A stretch of 64,000 nucleotides of DNA from Cryptomeria japonica (lineage: Eukaryota; Streptophyta; Pinopsida; Cupressales; Cupressaceae): assembly GCF_030272615.1 (NCBI RefSeq), contig NC_081414.1:823665896-823729895 (forward strand). The letters run 5' to 3'. The notes under the pieces were generated by a model. That model saw only the letters and a list, made by a program, of their open reading frames with translations, was not told where the DNA came from and made no database searches. The position numbers were made by a program, and so were the translations under genes. Shown piece after piece: positions 59,181 to 64,000 of the stretch (positions are counted from its first letter, which is position 1; each line of letters starts with the position of its first letter).

Positions 59181-60300
59181 CTAGTAGATATCATTCAATT
59201 TCCATACCTTCCTTGTAAAACTTGGAGAAGAAGATGGACTTGAACTTGGTACTGAAAAAAATGATGAAGGGTTGCTTGGTGGAGTTAAACCACTAGATAT
59301 TGAAACATTAGTTGGCTGCTCATGATCAATATCAGCAATTATATCATCATTAAAAATAGATTTTGGCTTCCCAACATGGACTTTTTGATGACCATAAACT
59401 CCCCCTTCATCAAAAATCACATCTCTTGAGACAATAAGCTTGTTAGTGAGGGGATTATACAATCTATAAGCCTTGCTTTTCTCACTATACCCAATAAAAA
59501 TACATGACTCACTCTTTGCATCTAACTTTTGTCTATTCTGATCAGGTACATGCACATAAGCCAAACAACCAAAAACTTTGAAATGATTAACATTAGGCCT
59601 TTTACCATACCAAGCTTCATAAGGAGTCATCTTTTCTAGTGTACCGGTGGGGCTATAGTTGAGGATGTATACTGCTATAGCAACTGCATCTCCCCAATAA
59701 GAATTGCTCAATCCCTTGGTTTGTAACATGCACCTTGCCATTTCAACCACAGTACGATTCTTCCTTTTAGCTACTCCATTCTATTGAGGTGTGTATGCAA
59801 TAGTAAGTTGCCTCTTGATGCCATTAAAATCACAATAACTTTAGAAAGCCTTGAAACAAAATTCTCCTCCACGATCAGTCCTTAAACATTTGATCTTGCA
59901 TGCTTTCTCATTTTCCACAAGGGCTTTAAACTTCTTGAATGTATCCAAGGCTTCATCTTTGGCCTTCAAAAAATATACCCAACAATTTCGTGAGTAATCA
60001 TCAATAAAAGTGATGAAATATGATGACTTACCCAAACTCTTAGTCTGCATAGGACCACATATATCTGAATGAACAAGCTGAAGTGGGTGATGAACCCTCC
60101 ATGCATTGCCCTTTGGAAACTTTTCTCTTGCATACTTTCCTTTAGCACAACCTTCACAAACCTCCTTGTGTTCCTCAACCTTGGGCAAACCAAAAACTAA
60201 TGCATGCGAGGTTAGAAACTTCAAACTATGAAAATTTAAATGCCCATACCTGAGATGTCATAACCAACTTGAATCCTCATAAGCCATATTATGTTCACCA
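59181..60300 (-). pseudogene. Copia integrase
   Basis: It reads HLRYGHLNFHSLKFLTSHAL (zinc-binding N-domain with VCEGCAKGKYAR). The catalytic core follows: LVHSDICGPMQTKSLGKSSY, FIDDYSRNCWVYFLKAKDEA, RTDRGGEF, YTPQ-stop-NGVAKRKNRTVVEM. Then come SYWGDAVAIAVYILNYSPTG, FGCLAYVHVPDQNRQKLDAK and a Ser/Pro-rich linker. The three acidic residues D, D, E appear at DICGP, RTDRG and one of the later positions (NRTVVEM). Stops near 59844, 59781 and 60264 fit CAA/CAG or TGG decay. Confidence 0.9.
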
Positions 60301-60660
60301 AACCTCAAGGGGAACATCCTATTTCTTATCATAGAAACAACAGTGATCACCCTATTATCCTTATTCTTATCATAGATAGTACAAGTCTTATTCTCAAAGA
60401 CTACTTTATTGTTTTTCTCACATAGCTGCCCAACACTTAACAAATTGTGCTTCAATTGTGGAGTATAATAAATATCATGAATACTCTTTATACCTTCTTT
60501 TGTTTGGACCTCCATAGCTCCTTTGGCAGCAACCTCCAATGATTTATCATCACCAAGCTAGATCTTGGATTTGAAACTCCCATCCTTTGTTGAGAACAAC
60601 TTCTCATTCCCTGTCATATGGTTAGAGTGTCTAGAATTTAGGTACCAAACATCTTTACTA
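60301..60660 (-). pseudogene. Copia protease region with lost active site
   Basis: WYLNSRHSNHMTGNEKLF stands where the family has a D-S/T-G-A catalytic motif followed by S-x-HMTG. The Asp is Asn and the Gly is Arg, so the protease should be dead. After a TAG the frame continues LGDDKSLEVAAKGAMEVQTK, then IHDIYYTPQLKHNLLSVGQL, the standard end of this domain. Confidence 0.85.
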
Positions 60661-61620
60661 GTATTTTCACCCTTTGCATAAGACAAAAATAAGTGATCAG
60701 GAGGATTCTCACTACTTTCTTGAGCATGGTTAGCACTTTTACCTTCTTTCAATCTACATTCTCTTTCAAAGTGGCCATACCTATTACAATGGTAACATTG
60801 AACATTTCTCTTATCAAATCTGCCTCTACCTCTTCCTCTGAAACCACCACTTCCTCTTGAGCCACCTCTTCCTCTACCTCTTGAAGAATTTTGGCTTTGC
60901 CCTTTACCTTGGCCTTGATTGATTTTGGCACTACTGCTGCTTGCATCTTCATTTTTTGTGATTAGCAATTTAGAGGAAAACGCTTTCTCTACACCTTCTA
61001 AATAATCTTTCAATCTTTCTTCATGAGACATCATGGATCTAACTAGTTGATCAAACTGTAGTTTTGTCAAATCCTTGCTTTCTTCTATGATTATTGCTAC
61101 ATGATTCCATCTGGGTGTCAAAGATCTCAACACATTTTTATCAAAACTTCATTGCTTACAATTTCCCCAAGTGTAGCCATTTTATTGACCACATGTTTGA
61201 CTCTGACACAATAATCACTTATACTTTCAGCTTCTTGCATCTTCAAATTCTCAAACTCTCGCTTCAATGTCTGAAGCTTGACCACTTTAACTTGATCACT
61301 ACCATAGTAAGCTTCTTGTAGAGTCTTCCAGGCATTTTTGGCAGTTGTTGCTCCTGATATTCTTGGAAATAAGCTCTTATCAAGAGCTATCTGAATGTGA
61401 AACAAAGCTTGAGCATTCTTTTTCCTTGCTTCCTTTCTAGCTATTATGTCATTGGCTGTAAGGGCATTCCAATCAGCTGGCTCCTCATAACCTGATTCAA
61501 TAATCTCCCACAAATCTTTTCCAATCAAAAAGGTCAGCATCTTAATGCACCAATAATCATAATCATTCCCATCAAATTCTGAGGCATATGGTTAGAATTC
61601 GACATGTTTAACTTTGGCGA
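60661..61620 (-). pseudogene. Copia gag (UBN2 type) with zinc knuckle
   Basis: The frame near 61600-61127 reads ASEFDGNDYDYWCIKMLTFL, LWEIIESGYEEPADWNALTA, ALDKSLFPRISGATTAKNAW and LQEAYYGSDQVKVVKLQTLK. After a small frame change at about 61130 it reads LRSLTPRWNHVAIIIEESKD, a Gly/Arg-rich stretch (GRGRGGSRGSGGFRGRGRGR), and the CCHC knuckle CYHCNRYGHFEREC. The protein would package the element RNA. Confidence 0.92.
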
Positions 61621-61674
61621 AATTCCAACAATAAAACTTTAACCCAAAACAATTTTACCTGCTCTGATACCACT

Positions 61675-62166
61675 TGTAGAATTTTGAACCTGGCCTATCC
61701 TCTCTAAACCAACTGATTAGCAAACAATAATAGCAAAAAGAAGAAATTGCAAAAAGAAATCACAATTCAGAATAAAAAACAAAGTGCCTTGTTTTTTTTG
61801 GAATTGCACACACCAATATTTTTATTGAAGCTTAATTAAAAATTACATAGAGGCTGTATATATAAAGAATTTGCAGTCTAGAAGAATCAATAATAACTAC
61901 AGTTCTAAATATATTCCTAGCATTGCATGGAAAGCTACTAAGGCTCTCAAACTAAAAAAAGTAAACTACTCCCTAAATTAAGAATACAATACGTGCATGC
62001 ACAACATGCTTTATTTACTAAAAACAAATTCATGCAAAAAACAAAACTAAAAATAGTCCTAAGGATTAATGCATGTTGGAGTACATGCTTTATTTGCATG
62101 AATAAACAAAAAAACTATTAACTAAACTAATCTAGCTGCATGCTAGAGCAAAATTAGTTATCAACA
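61675..62166 (-). repeat. 5' LTR of the Copia element
   Basis: On the minus strand it starts TGTTGATAACTAATTTTGCT (62166) and ends AAAATTCTACA (61675): 492 bp with TGT...ACA ends. AG and then TGGTATCAGAGC (primer site, 61672-61661) follow. It contains several repeated short phrases around GCATGC. The partner LTR is missing. Confidence 0.8.
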
Positions 62167-62590
62167 GTAGGTAGTGTTTAGAAACACCAAGTTGGACAAT
62201 ATATTAAATTGTGAGGATAGAATTTTTTTTATTTCAAGAAATGATAAAACTTTACAACACCAACCAAAGAATCAAAACATTGAGAAAGCATGGATAGACT
62301 TAAGGTGACACATATTGATAGAGTTCTCCAATAATATTGCTAATTTCTTTTAGTCATTTTTGCAAATAAAATTCTAAATATCTTCAATAGATTCTTAGAT
62401 GATTTCAAATAAATGAATGAATACATTTAAATACAATGTACCAAAACATGTAAATCAATACAAACATACATAAAATCAAATCATAACAACTGATCAATAT
62501 GATTAAATAAGAATTTTCACTTCAAAATTAACCTAAATCAAATATGTATCTTGCAATCCAACATAAGTAAAAGCAATCCACATGACATAA
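62167..62590. other. Non-coding AT-rich flank
   Basis: Nothing supportable is seen. It may be the 3' flank of the gene candidate to its right. Confidence 0.4.
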
Positions 62591-62856
62591 AAATGTAGAC
62601 CATCAAAAGCTTATCACAGACCAGATGAACAAAAATTTCAGAGATTTGATCTTAAAATTCTGAGAATACAAACCATTTGTCCAACATTTGCAATAATTTG
62701 AAAGAATGTGATTTGACATGCATACAACATTCGCCCAAGAGCATTGTCTCTGGGATTTAAAAGAACAAATGGAATAAAACAAACTTTCCCAAAACGCTAC
62801 AGAATGAAAGCAAGTTGTCCTCCAATCAATCCTAATCATTCGAATCAGATAAGAAA

Positions 62857-63480
62857 TCAAGCCTTCAAACTGGGTATCTTCCCCTCCTCATCCTTGGCGA
62901 TACCCACAGCTCGACTTCTCCTCCGTTTGGCCTTACTTTTATTTCTGTTCAAATCCCTTGTGAAAATCTATGGACATATTGAAAACCACTCCAGGGTCTC
63001 TTTGGTCACTTGAGCTCTCAAACATAATGGCTTTGCTGACACTCGGCACATTTCTGTTCACCGAATGTTTCGCACTCTCACCTTGTGTTTCTAACATGGA
63101 TTTGTCTTCAACATCAATAGCCAGTATCCAAGCAGAGGAAATATCTGAATCAAGAATGAAATGTCTTTAGAAAGAAATAATAATGCTGGAATGTTATAAA
63201 TATTAACAACTCATTCTTAATATTTTTTCAGATTTTGTTACCTGTAAATGCTGGCTCTTTGGATCATCTTCCCGGTGGGTTTAAACACCAGCTCAAACAC
63301 TCACACAGACGGACGTGGGCTTGAACAGCAGATTAATCACTACCTGCAAGTTTATCCTCAAACAGCACAAAAATTTCAACCACGGGGAATAAGGTTTATG
63401 TGGATTTTGAATTGGATTTTAATTGTAGACGGAAACGGAACCAGCAGAGGTACGAAAACTGACTAATCACTCAAGTTGGG
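62857..63480 (-). CDS. Possible spliced gene of unknown function, perhaps broken
   Basis: On the minus strand a leader exon ends ATTTACAG and a GTAACA donor begins at 63241. An AT-rich 97-bp intron ends TTGATTCAG at 63145. The next exon opens in the frame ISSAWILAIDVEDKS, and its ATG at 63097 starts MLETQGESAKHSVNRNVPSV, then FESSSDQRDPGVVFNMSIDF, to a stop at 62939. A shift of one base just before that stop opens LNRNKSKAKRRRSRAVGIAK then DEEGKIPSLKA, ending at 62857. So either a second small intron or a frameshift lies near 62950. The region is GC-richer than its flanks, and the following ~300 bp look like a 3' UTR. I do not recognise the protein. Confidence 0.3.
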
Positions 63481-63580
63481 AAACTGTTGAGTTAAGAAGG
63501 GCCCAGCAGTCAGCGCTGAGTGTGTTGTTTAAGCTTGGAAGGGTATAAAGTCATTTCCATCCCTCGGGCACACAAAAAGG

Positions 63581-63652
63581 TACGTCACACGATAGATGCG
63601 GGCAGGAACTCGGGCACACGTCACATACCAGATGCGGAAAGGAACTCGAGCA
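63581..63652. repeat. Two-copy 36-bp tandem repeat with ACGTCAC cores
   Basis: ACGTCACACGATAGATGCGG at 63581 and ACGTCACATACCAGATGCGG at 63617 begin two 36-bp units, each ending GGAACTCG.GCAC. A third, weaker unit follows (CGCCAGATGCGGAG near 63691). ACGTCA is a bZIP-type core. The array lies upstream of the possible gene on the minus strand. Confidence 0.75.
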
Positions 63653-63729
63653 CATCCCACGGTATGCGTTCGCAGTCATGTCCATCATACGCCAGATGCG
63701 GAGGGCGGCAGCAGGAAATACAAAGGTCA

Positions 63730-63870
63730 ATAAGTATGGAATTCGAGGTAAAAACGATGCTATAGGATGTGCTACATCTTAAGGCAGACCGTTTGCAGTC
63801 ATAAACCCATCTTCATCCTACGGCAGACGTGGAGTCTCTCAGCAGGAGATGCGATGTCGATAAGTAAGGC
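63730..63870. repeat. Segment related to 6120-6360
   Basis: Both contain GGATGTG.TACATC, then GTTTG.AGTCAT.AAC, CATCCTACGGCA and AGCAGGA.AT in the same order. The copy here has lost the perfect hairpin seen at 6252-6272. Confidence 0.6.
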
Positions 63871-63911
63871 CAATAATGTCAACTTTTTCCGAAAGCAATC
63901 TTTGAAAGTGG

Positions 63912-64000
63912 ACGCGTTTATTCTGGCTTTAAAATGACAGTACTGACTAACTAAACGCATTTATTCTGGCTTCAAAATGACAATACAGACTAACTAACAT
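63912..64000. repeat. 43-bp tandem repeat running off the window end
   Basis: ACGCGTTTATTCTGGCTTTA at 63912 and ACGCATTTATTCTGGCTTCA at 63955 are 43 bp apart, and both continue AAATGACA.TAC.GACTAACTAA. A single related copy lies at 38094. The array probably continues past 64000. Confidence 0.8.

Larger units (their letters stand above)
58389..62166 (-). mobile_element. Copia retrotransposon, 5' LTR to reverse transcriptase, truncated
   Basis: On the minus strand the order is 5' LTR (62166-61675), primer site TGGTATCAGAGCAGG (starting at 61672), gag (about 61620-60558), protease, integrase, and reverse transcriptase to about 58389. RNase H and the 3' LTR are missing. Order and motifs are those of a Ty1-Copia element. 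Protease lacks its catalytic Asp, and several stops occur, so it cannot transpose alone. Confidence 0.92.

Noticed and set aside
1-64000. tRNA or rRNA genes
   Set aside because: I looked for cloverleaf-type box A and B sequences and rRNA-like stretches by eye and saw none. The only tRNA-related matches are primer sites next to LTRs. A covariance search was not possible.

Overview
The window looks like intergenic chromosomal DNA from a seed plant with a large, repeat-rich, AT-rich genome. A gymnosperm (conifer-like) origin is my best guess. The reasons are Copia, Gypsy and L1 retroelements with initiator-Met primer sites, a satellite, P450 debris, and a recurring protein family that I associate with conifer repeat DNA. 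That last association is from memory and not tested. Almost every coding stretch is a broken mobile element. The best candidate host gene is a small three-helix membrane protein, present twice in perfect copy plus one diverged fragment.

Layout. 1-4198: a truncated Copia pol, an LTR fragment and a Gypsy gag-protease with its 5' LTR, all on the minus strand. 4199-6533: non-coding, with a ~170-bp repeat. 6534-9031: a 2.5-kb LTR element with both LTRs, a primer site, a polypurine tract and a 5-bp target duplication, but no recognisable pol. 9470-10620: a LINE relic and a second block of the 170-bp repeat. 11475-17044 and 28367-33937: two nearly identical 5.57-kb arms in inverted orientation, each carrying the membrane-protein gene. 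The 11.3-kb spacer between them holds two Copia 3' fragments, a transposase-like reading frame with one internal stop, a satellite of short monomers in both orientations bordered by (GA)n and (CT)n tracts, a LINE RNase H fragment, and the start of a pseudogene that runs into the right arm.

33936-42007: a third partial copy of the membrane gene, P450-associated repeat debris, one unrecognised reading frame and AT-rich DNA. 42028-48662: a LINE flanked by a perfect 20-bp target duplication, with decayed ORF1 and ORF2 and an open accessory frame near its 3' end. 50190-51860: a second member of the pseudogene family. 53363-57293: an LTR fragment, a T-rich minisatellite, a P450 exon fragment and a hairpin element. 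58389-62166: a Copia element (minus strand) with its 5' LTR, truncated in reverse transcriptase. 62500-64000: a possible spliced gene with short tandem repeats upstream, and a 43-bp tandem repeat running off the window end.

The most notable structure is the inverted duplication. Both of its non-native junctions (17045-17066 and 33936-33954) carry about 20 bp of the satellite found in the spacer. This fits a copy once bracketed by satellite on both sides, followed by an inversion through the arms. Across unrelated elements, most in-frame stops look like CAG/CAA/CGA/TGG codons changed by C-to-T (or G-to-A) mutation, as expected after long cytosine methylation. All calls come from reading the sequence alone.
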